Positions 9,236-18,321 of a stretch of 64,000 bases of DNA are shown in pieces (positions within the stretch are counted from its first letter, which is position 1; each line of letters opens with the position of its first letter). The position numbers and the translations under genes are program-made. The notes under the pieces were generated by a model. It was given only the letters and a program-made list of their open reading frames with translations, did no database searches and was not told the DNA's origin. Source of the DNA: Terrimonas ginsenosidimutans (GTDB lineage: Bacteria; Bacteroidota; Bacteroidia; Chitinophagales; Chitinophagaceae); contig NZ_JAKLTR010000011.1 in NCBI RefSeq assembly GCF_022012415.1, forward strand, positions 186,001-250,000, read 5' to 3'.

Positions 9236-9991
9236 TCAGATATTCAACCCGCCACACACACTGATCGTCTGTCCCGTGATATAAGACCCCATGTCAGACG
9301 CCAGGAATAAAGTCGTATTCGCAATATCTTCCGCTGAAGCAAATCTTCCCAAAGGAATTCCCGCCTTATACTTATCGCCAGCCTCACCTTCTTTCAGATA
9401 ACTGGTCATATCCGTTTCAACAAAACCGGGAGCAATGGAATTGCAACGGATATTGCGGCTACCTAACTCCTTAGCCACACTTTTGGTAAAACCAATGATG
9501 CCTGCTTTGCTTGCCGCATAGCTGCTCTGGCCCGCATTTCCCATTTCACCGATCACAGAACTCATATTGATAATGCTTCCTGATTTTGCTTTCATCATCG
9601 GACGGATCACCTGTTTGGTCATATAAAATACACTGTTCAGGTTCACTTTGATCACATCGTCCCACTGATCAGGCGAAAGGCGGAGCAACAGGTTGTCTTT
9701 TGAAATCCCCGCATTATTTACACAGATATCAACGGTTCCGAACTCCTTTAGCACGTCATTTACAAATGCCTCGCATTGCGCAAAATCGCCTGCATTACTC
9801 TGGTAAGCTTTCGCCTTCACTCCCTGCCCTTTCAGTTTCTCTTCCAGCGCAAGTGCTTTTTCTTTGCTGCTGTCGCTAACATATGTGAACGCAACGTGCG
9901 CGCCATGCTGTGCAAATTTTAAAGCAATAGCCTCGCCGATCCCGCGGGCTGCACCTGTTACGATCGCTACTTTGTTTTCTACCAGTTTCAT
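9236..9991 (-). CDS. fabG: 3-oxoacyl-[acyl-carrier-protein] reductase
   Basis: Short-chain dehydrogenase of 251 aa that reduces 3-oxoacyl-ACP with NADPH in fatty acid elongation. Visible are the cofactor motif TGAARGIG (residues 12-19), NNAG (92-95), the catalytic triad Ser145, Tyr158 and Lys162 (SSYAASK), and PGFVETDM after the active site. Length and the C-terminal GQTISVCGG pattern match FabG rather than a catabolic SDR. It stands alone, convergent with the capsule gene; other fab genes are not in the window. Other SDR substrates cannot be wholly excluded. Confidence 0.9.
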   Translation of the reverse strand: MKLVENKVAIVTGAARGIGEAIALKFAQHGAHVAFTYVSDSSKEKALALEEKLKGQGVKAKAYQSNAGDFAQCEAFVNDVLKEFGTVDICVNNAGISKDNLLLRLSPDQWDDVIKVNLNSVFYMTKQVIRPMMKAKSGSIINMSSVIGEMGNAGQSSYAASKAGIIGFTKSVAKELGSRNIRCNSIAPGFVETDMTSYLKEGEAGDKYKAGIPLGRFASAEDIANTTLFLASDMGSYITGQTISVCGGLNI

Positions 9992-10008
9992 TTAGTTATT
10001 TTAGTTGT

Positions 10009-10119
10009 AAGACAAAAGTCAAAATAAGTCAAAAGTAAAAATTCAAAAGTAAAAAAGCTTCTGCGAAAACCGTCAAACCGCATCGTATAGAATGTCACTC
10101 TTTTACTTTGACTTTTTAC
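10009..10119. repeat. AGTCAAAAGTAAAA-type intergenic repeat
   Basis: The gap between fabG and the GH3-type gene holds near-repeated words: GACAAAAGTCAAAATAAGTC, then AAAAGTAAAAATTCAAAAGT on the left, and the same words on the opposite strand (TTTTACTTTGACTTTTTACT) touching the stop codon of the next gene. Together they make a loose inverted repeat. The same words recur at 41271-41308. No gene is seen in this gap. Confidence 0.6.
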
Positions 10120-11640
10120 TTATCTCGCTGCAATTTCCTTCATCGCAAGTATCGCATCCACATACTCTCTTTCATTGCTTAATCGCGGCACTTTATGCTG
10201 CCCTCCCAGTTTCCCCTTACTTCTCAGCCATTCTTTAAAACTTCCTTTGGGCATTGCATGAACGATGGGAGAACGGAGCGCCATATTTTTGTGACGTTTC
10301 GCTTCGTAATCGCTATTGATACTTTTTAGTGCGGCATCAAGTTCATAAATAAAAGCATCAAGATCGGCGGGTTCCTGTTCAAACTCGATCAGCCACTCAT
10401 GTGCACCGTTTGAGTCGCTGGAAAAATAGACCGGTGCGGCTGTATAATCATTTACTACAGCGCCTGTTTTTTCGCAGGCTTTGGTAATTGCTTTATCGGT
10501 GTTGTCTACGATCACTTCTTCGCCGAAGGCATTCATATAATGTTTCAGCCTCCCGGATACTTTGATACGATAGGGAGAAAGAGAGGTAAAGCTGATGGTA
10601 TCACCCAGCAGATATCTCCAGAGGCCGCCATTGGTACTGATGATAAGGGCGTAGTTCTTATTCAACTCCACATCCTGCAAGCCAATAGTATTTGGGAATT
10701 TCTTTCCGTATTCGCTGACAGGCATAAATTCCATAAAGATGCCATGGTCAGTGAACAGCAGCATGCCGTCATCACCCGGTTTTTCCTGTGCGGCGAAAAA
10801 TCCTTCACTGGCATTGTACATTTCAAGATAATGAATGTCTTTGCCGATCAGTTTTCTGAACTGTTCACGGTATGGTGTAAAGGAAACGCCTCCATGCATG
10901 TACAATTCCAGAGATGGCCATACTTCCGCCATGGTGGATTTGCCGGTGATCTCCAGGATGCGGCGGAAAAGAACAAGCGTCCAGGTAGGTACGCCGGAAA
11001 TGGAGGTGACGTTTTCGTGTATAGTACTTGCAGCGAGTTTTTCGATCTTGCTTTCCCACTCGTCCATCAATGCGATGCTGAGATCCGGCGTGCGTAACCA
11101 ATGCCCCCAGAATGGTGTATTCTGCAGCAACACGGCACTAAGGTCGCCATACTGGGCATCATTATTCATCGGATTGATATTATGACTTCCGCCGAGCACC
11201 AGTCCTTTTCCCGTAAGCAAAGCAGACTCCGGATTGAACTGATAATACATTGTCAGCACATCTTTTGCAGCCTTGAAATGACAGTCTTCCAGGCTTTCTT
11301 CACTGATAGGAATGAACTTGCTTTTATCGCTTGTGGTACCGCTGCTCTTGGCAAACCAGTAAACAGGCGTATTCCACAGAATATTCTGTTCTCCCTGCAT
11401 AATGCGTTCGATATAGGGCTTCAGGTCGTTGTACTCATGTACGGGCACAGACTGTTTGAAGGAACGTATATTGAACAGTTCATGAAAGTTATACTTGCGA
11501 CCGAATTCTGTGTACTGGGCAGAGGTTACCAGGTCCTGCAGGACCTCGCGTTGTGCATCCGCAGGATTCGTTTTCCATCCTTCTATGCGCCACTGGCGCA
11601 TACGGGCAAGGGATGATATGGCTGGACTAAGCAGGCTCAT
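10120..11640 (-). CDS. GH3 auxin-responsive promoter family protein (acyl-acid amide synthetase-like)
   Basis: A 506-aa member of the ANL-related GH3 family, named after plant enzymes that join amino acids to acyl acids through acyl-adenylates (unrelated to glycoside hydrolase family 3). Support: WFAKSSGTTSDKSKFIPIS near residue 112, the nucleotide-binding loop of this family; MYNASEGFFAAQE near 287; and the C-terminal lobe ending with KLGGQHKVPRLSNEREYV, a hallmark of bacterial members. Such genes are very common in Bacteroidota but their substrates are mostly unknown. On the minus strand a TATCTTG box lies 7 nt before the ATG. No functional partner is evident next to it. Confidence 0.85.
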   Translation of the reverse strand: MSLLSPAISSLARMRQWRIEGWKTNPADAQREVLQDLVTSAQYTEFGRKYNFHELFNIRSFKQSVPVHEYNDLKPYIERIMQGEQNILWNTPVYWFAKSSGTTSDKSKFIPISEESLEDCHFKAAKDVLTMYYQFNPESALLTGKGLVLGGSHNINPMNNDAQYGDLSAVLLQNTPFWGHWLRTPDLSIALMDEWESKIEKLAASTIHENVTSISGVPTWTLVLFRRILEITGKSTMAEVWPSLELYMHGGVSFTPYREQFRKLIGKDIHYLEMYNASEGFFAAQEKPGDDGMLLFTDHGIFMEFMPVSEYGKKFPNTIGLQDVELNKNYALIISTNGGLWRYLLGDTISFTSLSPYRIKVSGRLKHYMNAFGEEVIVDNTDKAITKACEKTGAVVNDYTAAPVYFSSDSNGAHEWLIEFEQEPADLDAFIYELDAALKSINSDYEAKRHKNMALRSPIVHAMPKGSFKEWLRSKGKLGGQHKVPRLSNEREYVDAILAMKEIAAR

Positions 11641-12117
11641 CGCCCGGCAAGATAAGGAAAATGGTTTTTCGATGAACTAAAAGCGTTTAGTTCTGTCAGG
11701 TTGCTTTCAGGTGAAAACAAACCGGAGCAATTGTTGGGGATGGCTGCCTGGGAGTTTAAAGGTTTGAGAGTTCAAAAGTTTAAAAGTTGGAGACCCTTTC
11801 AATTTGTATTGAGCCGGTCAGGAGCAAACGGGTTTGACCAATAACTGCTTCCGAAAACGGGTATACCATGAACAGAGAGGGCTGGGATTGCGGCAGGTGG
11901 TAACTACCCGGTACTATGACTATACACCTAAGACGGGTCTATGCGGACGTCGGACGCGCCCATATCCGCATGGCCGTCAGCCTGACACGGTATTGGCGTA
12001 GGGGCATTGCAGAGAGCGCAAAGGGCGCTAATATTCCTTGCGTTCTCTGCGGGAGCTTTGCGTTCTCTGCGATACTCCTACGCCAAAATAATCTTATAAT
12101 ATCTTACCCTGAGGGCA
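11641..12117. other. 477-bp gap with repeats, no gene seen
   Basis: Between the GH3-type gene and lptB. It holds a short tandem run of GTTTAAAGG/GTTCAAAAGTTTAAAAG words (11755-11791) and the inverted repeat at 11993-12086. The stretch 11816-11990 has no ORF with recognisable similarity and no tRNA-like fold that I can see. Confidence 0.6.
11993..12086. repeat. Family-1 intergenic inverted repeat, copy A
   Basis: Ends are TTGGCGTAGG and CCTACGCCAA. The two outer 31-bp arms match at 27 positions and include the words ATCGCAGAG and ACGCAAAG; a third arm segment inside repeats GCGTTCTCTGCG. Related copies sit at 22763-22840, 42395-42501 and, as a half copy, 24482-24502. Confidence 0.8.
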
Positions 12118-13299
12118 TCAGCCTGCAGCCTTCGCAGTGTTTTGCACGATCACAATAATTTGCCGGAGATTTCCGGCGATTTCATGGAGATCTTCTTTTA
12201 GCTGATCAATAACAGATCCATCGAAGTCGGTTGGTGTATCGTCTCCGGCGGCTTTGCCGGTCTTTACAGGGCGGTACCTGGAAAGATCCACCAGCGGAAG
12301 TGTTGACGCGGCAGATTTGAGCTCTCCGATATCTTTCTTTCCGGCATATTGCAATAAGCTGGCTTTTAATTCCGGGAGAAAGTTTGATAGTTCTTTCAGT
12401 CCGAAGCTTTCGGGATCGGCGAAGTCCTGTACGCTCAACCCGCGATCCTGGATCTGGCTGATCATTGCCAGCGCATTTTCTACCGAGGAGATTACTTTTT
12501 CCGGATTCAGTTCAGTTGCCTGTCTGCCGGCGGTGGTCGCCTTAAAAGCTTCTTCGTGGAGATAATCTTTTCGTTTCAGTTCGAAGTTTCGTCCGAGGTA
12601 TAGCTTCTTTACCTGCTCATCCGCAGCGAGCGCCTCTGCTGTACCCTGCTGGAAGATCTTGCCATCGATCAGGAGATAGGCCCGGTCACATATAGAAAGG
12701 GTTTCTGTTACGTTATGATCCGTGATCAATATGCCGATATTCTTGTATTTGAGCCGTGCAACGATTGCCTGGATATCCTCTACCGCGATAGGGTCGATAC
12801 CGGCAAATGGTTCATCGAGGAGAATGAATTTCGGACTCACGGCCAGGGCCCGGGCGATCTCTGTGCGTCTTCTTTCCCCGCCGCTCAACACATCGCCGTT
12901 GCTTTTACGAACGTGGTGGAGGCGGAACTCATCAAGCAATGATTCCAGCCTTTCCCTTTGCTCTGCTTTGCTCAGGCTGGTCATTTCCAGCACCGCGGAG
13001 ATATTATCTTCCACGCTGAGTTTGCGGAACACGGAAGCTTCCTGCGGAAGATAGCCAATCCCCATTTTTGCCCTTTTATACATCGGAAGTGCGGTAATAT
13101 CTTCTTCCTGCAGATATACATGCCCTTCATCCGGACGGACAAGACCCACCACCTGGTAAAAGGACGTCGTTTTACCCGCTCCATTAGGGCCCAGCAGACC
13201 CACGATCTCTCCCTGTTGTACCTCAAAACTCACATGATTAACAACAGTTCGCTTACCGTAGCGCTTAACGAGATCCTTTGCGTAAATGGCTATTGACAT
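12118..13299 (-). CDS. lptB: LPS export ABC transporter ATP-binding protein with C-terminal extension
   Basis: Cytoplasmic ATPase that powers LptFG to extract lipopolysaccharide from the inner membrane. It has Walker [10 protein letters not shown] (37-45), Q-loop region YLPQEASVF (83-91), signature LSGGERRR (138-145), Walker B ILLDEP (159-164) and the LptB-typical ITDHNV H-loop, then LYLGRNFE. Usual LptB proteins end near residue 245; this one is 393 aa. The extra ~145 residues are charged and helical-looking (for example [20 protein letters not shown] at the end) with no domain I recognise. The ATG lies only 4 nt after an exact TAGCTTTG box, so the mRNA is probably leaderless. Divergent from metF through mirrored promoters. 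Confidence 0.92.
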   Translation of the reverse strand: MSIAIYAKDLVKRYGKRTVVNHVSFEVQQGEIVGLLGPNGAGKTTSFYQVVGLVRPDEGHVYLQEEDITALPMYKRAKMGIGYLPQEASVFRKLSVEDNISAVLEMTSLSKAEQRERLESLLDEFRLHHVRKSNGDVLSGGERRRTEIARALAVSPKFILLDEPFAGIDPIAVEDIQAIVARLKYKNIGILITDHNVTETLSICDRAYLLIDGKIFQQGTAEALAADEQVKKLYLGRNFELKRKDYLHEEAFKATTAGRQATELNPEKVISSVENALAMISQIQDRGLSVQDFADPESFGLKELSNFLPELKASLLQYAGKKDIGELKSAASTLPLVDLSRYRPVKTGKAAGDDTPTDFDGSVIDQLKEDLHEIAGNLRQIIVIVQNTAKAAG

Positions 13300-13303
13300 C
13301 CGG

Positions 13304-13334
13304 CAAAGCTAAGCTAAGCGTCAAAAGAGGCAAA
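13304..13334 (-). promoter_or_regulatory. lptB promoter (TTTG -33, TAGCTTTG -7)
   Basis: On the minus strand TTTG (13334-13331) and TAGCTTTG (13311-13304) are separated by 19 nt, the spacing expected for the Bacteroidota housekeeping sigma factor. The last G is 4 nt from the lptB ATG. Confidence 0.75.
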
Positions 13335-13444
13335 AGGGAAAGAGATGTTTTGGGTAATCTTTGTCATTTTTATCCTGAGCAGCGGTCGAAAAGGTGTCAA
13401 ACGGAGGAAAACTTCAAAAAATATGAAATAACTTCTTCTCCTCT

Positions 13445-13475
13445 TTTGCCTCTTTTGACGCTTAGCTTAGCTTTG
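13445..13475 (+). promoter_or_regulatory. metF promoter (TTTG -33, TAGCTTTG -7)
   Basis: TTTG at 13445-13448 and TAGCTTTG at 13468-13475, 19 nt apart, identical to the lptB promoter because both lie in the inverted repeat. The leader to the metF ATG would be about 25 nt. Confidence 0.75.
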
Positions 13476-13506
13476 TGGGTCGGCGAAAACCCGTCATAAA
13501 ACATCT

Positions 13507-14463
13507 ATGAAAGTTATTGATCACATTAACCAGGCAAAGGACACGCTGGTTTCTTTTGAAGTATTACCCCCTCTTAAGGGAAAAGGCATTGAGGCATTAT
13601 ATAAGCACCTGGACCCGCTGATGGAGTTCAAGCCATCATTCATCAATGTTACTTACCATCGCAGTGAGCATATTTTTAAGAAGCGGGCGGACGGGAGTTT
13701 TGAGAAGGTGGTAGTGCGCAAGCGTCCTGGTACGGAGGCGATCTGTGCCGCCATCATGAATAAATACAATGTGGATACGGTGCCGCACCTGATCTGTGGT
13801 GGTTTCAATATCAATGAAACAGAGGATGCGCTGATCAACCTGCGCTACCTCGGGATCGATAACGTGCTTGTACTGCGCGGCGACGCTGCAAAAAATGAAA
13901 CCACGTTTGATGCAGAACCCGGAGGTCACCGTTACGCAAACGAATTGCTGAAGCAAGTGACAAATCTCAATGCAGGGATCTATATCGAGGAGGACCTGAA
14001 AGGTACCCAGCAAAGAACAGAATTCTGCATCGGGGTGGCGGGTTATCCTGAAAAACATTTTGAAGCCCCAAATATGCAGACTGACCTTCGTTACCTGAAA
14101 GAGAAGGTCGACTGCGGTGCTGATTATATTGTTACGCAGATGTTCTTCGATAACGAGAAGTATTACGCGTTTGTGAAATCATGCCGCGAAGCCGGTATCA
14201 ATGTGCCGATCATTCCCGGATTAAAGCCGATCTATAACAAGAAGCAGCTGACCGTTCTTCCCAAAACCTTTCATATCGATCTTCCCGCAGATCTTGCCAA
14301 TGAGATCCAGAAATGCAAGACTGATCAGGATGTTGAAGAAGTGGGCAAGCGCTGGTTGCTGGAACAGTCAAAAGACCTGAAGAAGAACGGGGTTCCTGTA
14401 CTGCACTATTACACGCTGGGTAAGCCACATATCGTGGCAGACGTAGTCCGTGAGATCCGCTGA
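13507..14463 (+). CDS. metF: 5,10-methylenetetrahydrofolate reductase
   Basis: FAD-dependent enzyme of 318 aa that reduces methylene-THF to methyl-THF for methionine synthesis. The TIM-barrel family pattern is clear: VSFEVLPP at the start (the FEFxPP position), FINVTYH for the THYR strand position, VDTVPHLICGG, NVLVLRGD, and ADYIVTQMFFD. Length matches bacterial MetF. No methionine synthase lies nearby. It diverges from lptB and is convergent with the parvulin gene, with a terminator hairpin between. Confidence 0.93.
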   Translation: MKVIDHINQAKDTLVSFEVLPPLKGKGIEALYKHLDPLMEFKPSFINVTYHRSEHIFKKRADGSFEKVVVRKRPGTEAICAAIMNKYNVDTVPHLICGGFNINETEDALINLRYLGIDNVLVLRGDAAKNETTFDAEPGGHRYANELLKQVTNLNAGIYIEEDLKGTQQRTEFCIGVAGYPEKHFEAPNMQTDLRYLKEKVDCGADYIVTQMFFDNEKYYAFVKSCREAGINVPIIPGLKPIYNKKQLTVLPKTFHIDLPADLANEIQKCKTDQDVEEVGKRWLLEQSKDLKKNGVPVLHYYTLGKPHIVADVVREIR

Positions 14464-14470
14464 CCCAGTC

Positions 14471-14572
14471 CACGAATTTTACGAATCAGAATCTCATTAT
14501 AAAGAAAGATCCGCAACCAGGGCAATTGTCTGCCTTGATTGCGGATCCTTTTTTATCGTGTGCCAATTCGTG
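14471..14572. repeat. Nested inverted repeat after metF
   Basis: Outer words CACGAATT (14471-14478) and AATTCGTG (14565-14572) enclose the terminator hairpin. CACGAATTTTACGAATC belongs to the same word class as the ATTCGCG repeats at 37024-37129. Confidence 0.55.
14508..14554 (+). terminator. Rho-independent terminator of metF
   Basis: Seventeen-base arms 14508-14524 and 14531-14547 pair at 15 positions (core GATCCGCAA), with a 6-nt loop, then a T-run of seven bases. Confidence 0.85.
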
Positions 14573-14581
14573 AAATCCGCG

Positions 14582-16516
14582 TTATTTGATCAGCGTATTT
14601 AATGCCGGCTGATTGACAGATACAGGGTATTTTGCTCTGAGCTTTTTGATCCATTCGGTTTCAAGCAGTGTCTGGTAATCGTTCATCACCAAACCCTTTG
14701 CTTCGTTGAAGGACCGTATGCCCTGTTGCGGATACACTTTGATAATGTAGGCAAAAGAGGCGGTATTATCGGCCTGGTTCAGGGTCATGGAAGTGACGGT
14801 GCCGGCTTTGGGCGTTTCTTTGGTTTGGCCGGGGAGCTGGGTCCATTCATAACGGGCAGAATCTCCCACAACTTTCTCATTATATTTTTCTGCGAGGGCC
14901 TTCCAGGCGGTGGGGCTTTTTTTAAGCTCTTCCGCAAGTGATTTGGCAACGCCCTGGTCATTGGAGAAGAATACGATCGCATCAGCGCTTGGTTGCCAGA
15001 TATACTGCGCTTTATTCTTCTCATAAAGTTTTTCCAGTTCAGCAGTATCTGTTTGCGCTTTGTTCCATACTTCGCGTTGCATTACCTCGAAGAAGAGATT
15101 GCCATCCCGGAATTCGGCCATCTGGTTCCTGAAGTCTTCATTATAGTCCTCCAGGTGATCGCGGTAGTACTGGTACATCGCATTGTTTTTAAACTCTTCC
15201 ATCAGCGACGGATAAGGGCGGACAGTGGCGCCACCTGGCATGTAACGGTATGATTGCACATGTTGCAACCAGTCAGAAAAACGGAATATTGAAGTGCCGA
15301 TATGAAATACCTCCGTATCCATATTGATGTTCTGTGCCTGCCGGCCTGCGATCATACTGTCTGTAACGGCCCAAATAGTCGACTCCTTAATGCCTGATTG
15401 CTGAATGCCCGGCTTGCTTTTTACGCGGGTGTAAATGAAATCTTTTGCCGTTTTCCAGCGGTCATCGGCCCTAACACGCATTTCGAGCTGCTGATTGTTT
15501 TCCTTATCAGCTGCATTGGTTATAACCGGGATGAGCCGAAGCCGTTTTACAATATGATAGCCATGAGATGTTTTAAAAGGTTTGCTTACATCCCCGTCCT
15601 TTGCAAGGGCCCATACTGCTTTTTCGAATTGCTGATCATATTCACCAACACCGATCTCCGGCGTCAATCCATCGCGGGCAGCGCTGTTATGGTCATCGCT
15701 GAATGAAGCTGCCAGTTTTCCAAAGTCATCGCCTTTGAGAATGCGCAGATAAAGGGAGTCCGCAAGTTGTGCGGTTTTCCTGTCTACGGCATCACTTGCT
15801 GCCGGAGGAAAAGCCAGCAGGATCTGCTGGACCCTGATCTTCCCAAGGGCTTTTCGTTCGCTGATGTTTTTGAAAATATGATAACCAGCTTTTGATGTAT
15901 ACACTTTTGAATGACGGCCTGCGGGTGTTGAGTAAAGCAGGGTTTCCAGTTCATAAGGCAGGGTGAATACCGTTACAAAGCCGAGATCACCTTTGTTGGA
16001 TGCAGCTGCAGGATCGTCTGAAAGTTGTTGTGCCACTGTAAGAAAGTCATCACCCTTTGCCAGCCGCTTCTCTGCGCCGGTCAGCTTCGCTTTTGCTGCC
16101 GCTGTATCTGACAGGCCATCTTTAGAGGTAAATGAGATGAAAATATGTGCTGCGCGAATGTCTTTGAGGCTTCGCTGAAAGGCTTCTTTGGAAAGACGGG
16201 TTACGGCTTCAGGATCGCTCATATAGTTATCAACGATCGTATTCCTCAGGTTTTCTGTTTCGAGCTTGATTTGTGCAAGGGTATCGTAGCCAAGATCGTA
16301 AGCCGTCTGGATCTTCAGCTTTGAATTGATATACAACTCAAGATATTCCTTCATGGCCTCCGCCTTTGATCTGTTGCCGGGCGGATTATTCTTGTGGAAC
16401 GCTTTCATAAACTCTTCTGAACTGGCCTTATGCGAGCCGTAGGTAAAGAGTGTTTGTGACGAAGCCGATGCTGTTATCAGGCAAAACAGGGTTGCGTGCA
16501 GCCAGTGTTTGATCAT
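14582..16516 (-). CDS. Periplasmic peptidylprolyl isomerase with two parvulin domains (SurA/PpiD-like)
   Basis: Exported foldase of 644 aa. A signal peptide (HATLFCLITASASSQ) is followed by a SurA_N-like helical part, then two parvulin domains: RAAHIFISF ... GDLGFVTVF ... AGYHIF (about residues 120-220) and RVQQILLAF ... HGYHIVKRL (about 228-330). The C-terminal half (about 340-640) is helical with no clear second catalytic repeat. It would assist outer membrane protein folding in the periplasm. Convergent with metF; the next upstream gene on the same strand is 142 bp away and codes for another exported protein, so co-transcription is possible but unproven. Confidence 0.88.
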   Translation of the reverse strand: MIKHWLHATLFCLITASASSQTLFTYGSHKASSEEFMKAFHKNNPPGNRSKAEAMKEYLELYINSKLKIQTAYDLGYDTLAQIKLETENLRNTIVDNYMSDPEAVTRLSKEAFQRSLKDIRAAHIFISFTSKDGLSDTAAAKAKLTGAEKRLAKGDDFLTVAQQLSDDPAAASNKGDLGFVTVFTLPYELETLLYSTPAGRHSKVYTSKAGYHIFKNISERKALGKIRVQQILLAFPPAASDAVDRKTAQLADSLYLRILKGDDFGKLAASFSDDHNSAARDGLTPEIGVGEYDQQFEKAVWALAKDGDVSKPFKTSHGYHIVKRLRLIPVITNAADKENNQQLEMRVRADDRWKTAKDFIYTRVKSKPGIQQSGIKESTIWAVTDSMIAGRQAQNINMDTEVFHIGTSIFRFSDWLQHVQSYRYMPGGATVRPYPSLMEEFKNNAMYQYYRDHLEDYNEDFRNQMAEFRDGNLFFEVMQREVWNKAQTDTAELEKLYEKNKAQYIWQPSADAIVFFSNDQGVAKSLAEELKKSPTAWKALAEKYNEKVVGDSARYEWTQLPGQTKETPKAGTVTSMTLNQADNTASFAYIIKVYPQQGIRSFNEAKGLVMNDYQTLLETEWIKKLRAKYPVSVNQPALNTLIK

Positions 16517-16658
16517 AGTGATGGTTTCAAAAAGAGTATAACGGTATAAGGTCAGGGTTAGTGCCCTCCTGTCGTAAAGCTTCCGCCTTCACCAGTGCTA
16601 TGGCGGATAGAACGGTGGGCGTGGTGCCGGCGTTTGGCACCGTCAGCCGCGCCTGAAC

Positions 16659-18098
16659 TCAGGGTTGTTTTAATTTCAGCTGAAGGATCTCATCTGTCTG
16701 TTGCCAGGTCAGTTTTTTTGCAACGATCCTTTTCTCTTTATCCAGCAGGTAAACGGTTGGTACAATCTGTGCATCATAAAGTTGCGAATAGCCAGGGATA
16801 CCGGCCGATATACGTTTATCCTCTTCTTCTTTTGAATAATAGACATTGGTCCATTCGCCCAGGCGATGTTCGCGGACGAATTTGAGCCAGTCATTCTTCG
16901 TGCCGTCTGTTTCTTTCGCTACAGAGAACATTTTTACGCCGGCAGCTTTCCATTTTGCCCGGTACATCGAGTCCAGCAAGGGAAGTGTTTCCCGGCAATG
17001 GCCGCAGGTAGGATCCCAGAAAGTGACAACCGTAAAGCGTGCGGTATCACCATAAAGATTCTTTACCACACCTGCTGTATCCGGCAGGGAGATATTTTCT
17101 GCTGGATTGCCCATGATATTTGCCATCAGGCTGTACGCACGGTCAGTGATCATCTTTTTCCCCTGAGGCGTAAGCCAGTCATATTCTTTCTGGGAAAAGT
17201 ATTTTGTAAACAGGTTGACAAAAACGGCATCTTCCCACATATAGCGCATATTCAGGTAGCGGGTCACAAAGCGGACGAGCAGGATGCGGGTCACTTCCTT
17301 GCTCGGGCTCGCAAAGGCCAGCATGCGGTCGATCTCTTTATTTACCGAGTCCGGCGAAGGATAAACAAGTGTGTTGAAGTACTTGTCGACGCGTTCTTCA
17401 AACAGGGATGCCGGGGTACGGGTGATACGGTCATCCCAGAAATCGATACCGTCCCAGTAATGATCTTTAAAATAGCGATAGGCAAAGGTCGAATCGTATT
17501 TTCCACCAGGATGCTGGCTGGCGGGAGGGACTTTGGGTTCCTCCATCAGGTGCATCAGCACCGTGAGCAGGCTGTTAGGGTTTGTAGACGAAACCTGTTT
17601 GCGGAATGCGGTGATCTCATCAGTAGCTTTTTTCATTTCCGCAGTAAAGCGAGCGGAATCTCCCGGATTCCGGGTTGCTCTCAGCAAAGAATTGAGGGAA
17701 TCGATCTTTCTTCCTTTGTTGGACATCTCCTGCTGATACAGGGAGAAAGCGTCATTTTCTGGTGAATTCACAAACTTTCTCTTCCGGATCGGGTCACTTG
17801 TATCAGCGATCACACTGAAATGCTGTTGTTTATCCACGAGTACTTCAAGGAAACGGTCTTTTTTCGGATAGGCGATAATATAGATCCCGCCTCCAAGGGC
17901 TTTATCTCCTTTAAAAACACCTTCACTTTTGTCATTCAGCATCACCGAGTCTACCACCGGGAACTGCTTACCCGAATAATGCCCCAGGTATACATACTGG
18001 TTTACGATGGGCTTCAGCGTCACTTTTATTTCATATCCTTTTTGAGCGGCCACCCAGGCACTTACTCCAATTAAAGGAATGAGGATCAATTTCTTCAT
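16659..18098 (-). CDS. TlpA-like thiol-disulfide protein with DUF4369-type N-terminus
   Basis: Exported thioredoxin-fold protein of 479 aa. The preferred start is the ATG at 18098 (MKKLILIPLIGVSAWVAAQ, a good signal peptide); the frame is open to 18248 but the extra 50 residues are not protein-like. The N-terminal ~100 residues resemble DUF4369 and the middle is helical (DUF5106-like). A thioredoxin domain at the end carries FWDPTCGHCRETLP (CGHC near residues 365-368) and the cis-proline loop IVPTVYLLD. Such proteins reduce or isomerise disulfides in the periplasm or support cytochrome maturation; the target is unknown. On the minus strand TAACTTTA lies before the start as a weak promoter. 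Confidence 0.85.
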   Translation of the reverse strand: MKKLILIPLIGVSAWVAAQKGYEIKVTLKPIVNQYVYLGHYSGKQFPVVDSVMLNDKSEGVFKGDKALGGGIYIIAYPKKDRFLEVLVDKQQHFSVIADTSDPIRKRKFVNSPENDAFSLYQQEMSNKGRKIDSLNSLLRATRNPGDSARFTAEMKKATDEITAFRKQVSSTNPNSLLTVLMHLMEEPKVPPASQHPGGKYDSTFAYRYFKDHYWDGIDFWDDRITRTPASLFEERVDKYFNTLVYPSPDSVNKEIDRMLAFASPSKEVTRILLVRFVTRYLNMRYMWEDAVFVNLFTKYFSQKEYDWLTPQGKKMITDRAYSLMANIMGNPAENISLPDTAGVVKNLYGDTARFTVVTFWDPTCGHCRETLPLLDSMYRAKWKAAGVKMFSVAKETDGTKNDWLKFVREHRLGEWTNVYYSKEEEDKRISAGIPGYSQLYDAQIVPTVYLLDKEKRIVAKKLTWQQTDEILQLKLKQP

Positions 18099-18308
18099 AA
18101 GAGATGAATAGTCGGATAAAGTTAGAAATAGTTTTCCGGCCAGCAAAAGGCGATGACAGATGGCTGTTGCGCGGTTTGCTGGCTGCGGAAGGTAAATCAC
18201 CTTGCCCGGACGCGTTCGCAGACAAAATGGTTCGATAAGACAAGACATTTACTTTGAATGATTGATGATCGTCCAATGGTCATCGACCATCGGCCATCGC
18301 CTTTTTCG

Positions 18309-18316
18309 TACATTCG
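18309..18316 (+). promoter_or_regulatory. -7-like box before rlmD
   Basis: TACATTCG, one base off TAnnTTTG, ends 5 nt before the GTG start of rlmD. It supports that start and a leaderless mRNA. Confidence 0.45.
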
Positions 18317-18321
18317 CGCCC

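Larger units (their letters stand above)
13304..13475. repeat. 33-bp perfect inverted repeat carrying mirrored promoters of lptB and metF
   Basis: Arms 13304-13336 and 13443-13475 are exact reverse complements. Each arm, read outward, starts with CTTTTGCCTCTTTTGACG and ends with TAGCTTTG. Between them is 106 bp, including TATCCTGAGCAGCGGTCGAA, which resembles a widely scattered intergenic sequence. Confidence 0.95.

Noticed and set aside
11916-12158. 80-codon plus-strand frame across the gap before lptB
   Set aside because: It spans the family-1 repeat and overlaps the 3' end of lptB; no recognisable domain.
13350-13400. TATCCTGAGCAGCGGTCGAA as part of a possible small RNA or gene
   Set aside because: It matches a scattered intergenic word type and has no ORF or clear fold of its own.
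16590-16650. GGTGCC/GGCACC hairpin between the parvulin and TlpA-like genes
   Set aside because: Short stem without a T-run on the coding strand; not convincing as a terminator or regulatory RNA.
18098-18248. N-terminal extension of the TlpA-like protein
   Set aside because: The signal peptide begins exactly at the ATG at 18098 and the upstream residues are not protein-like.
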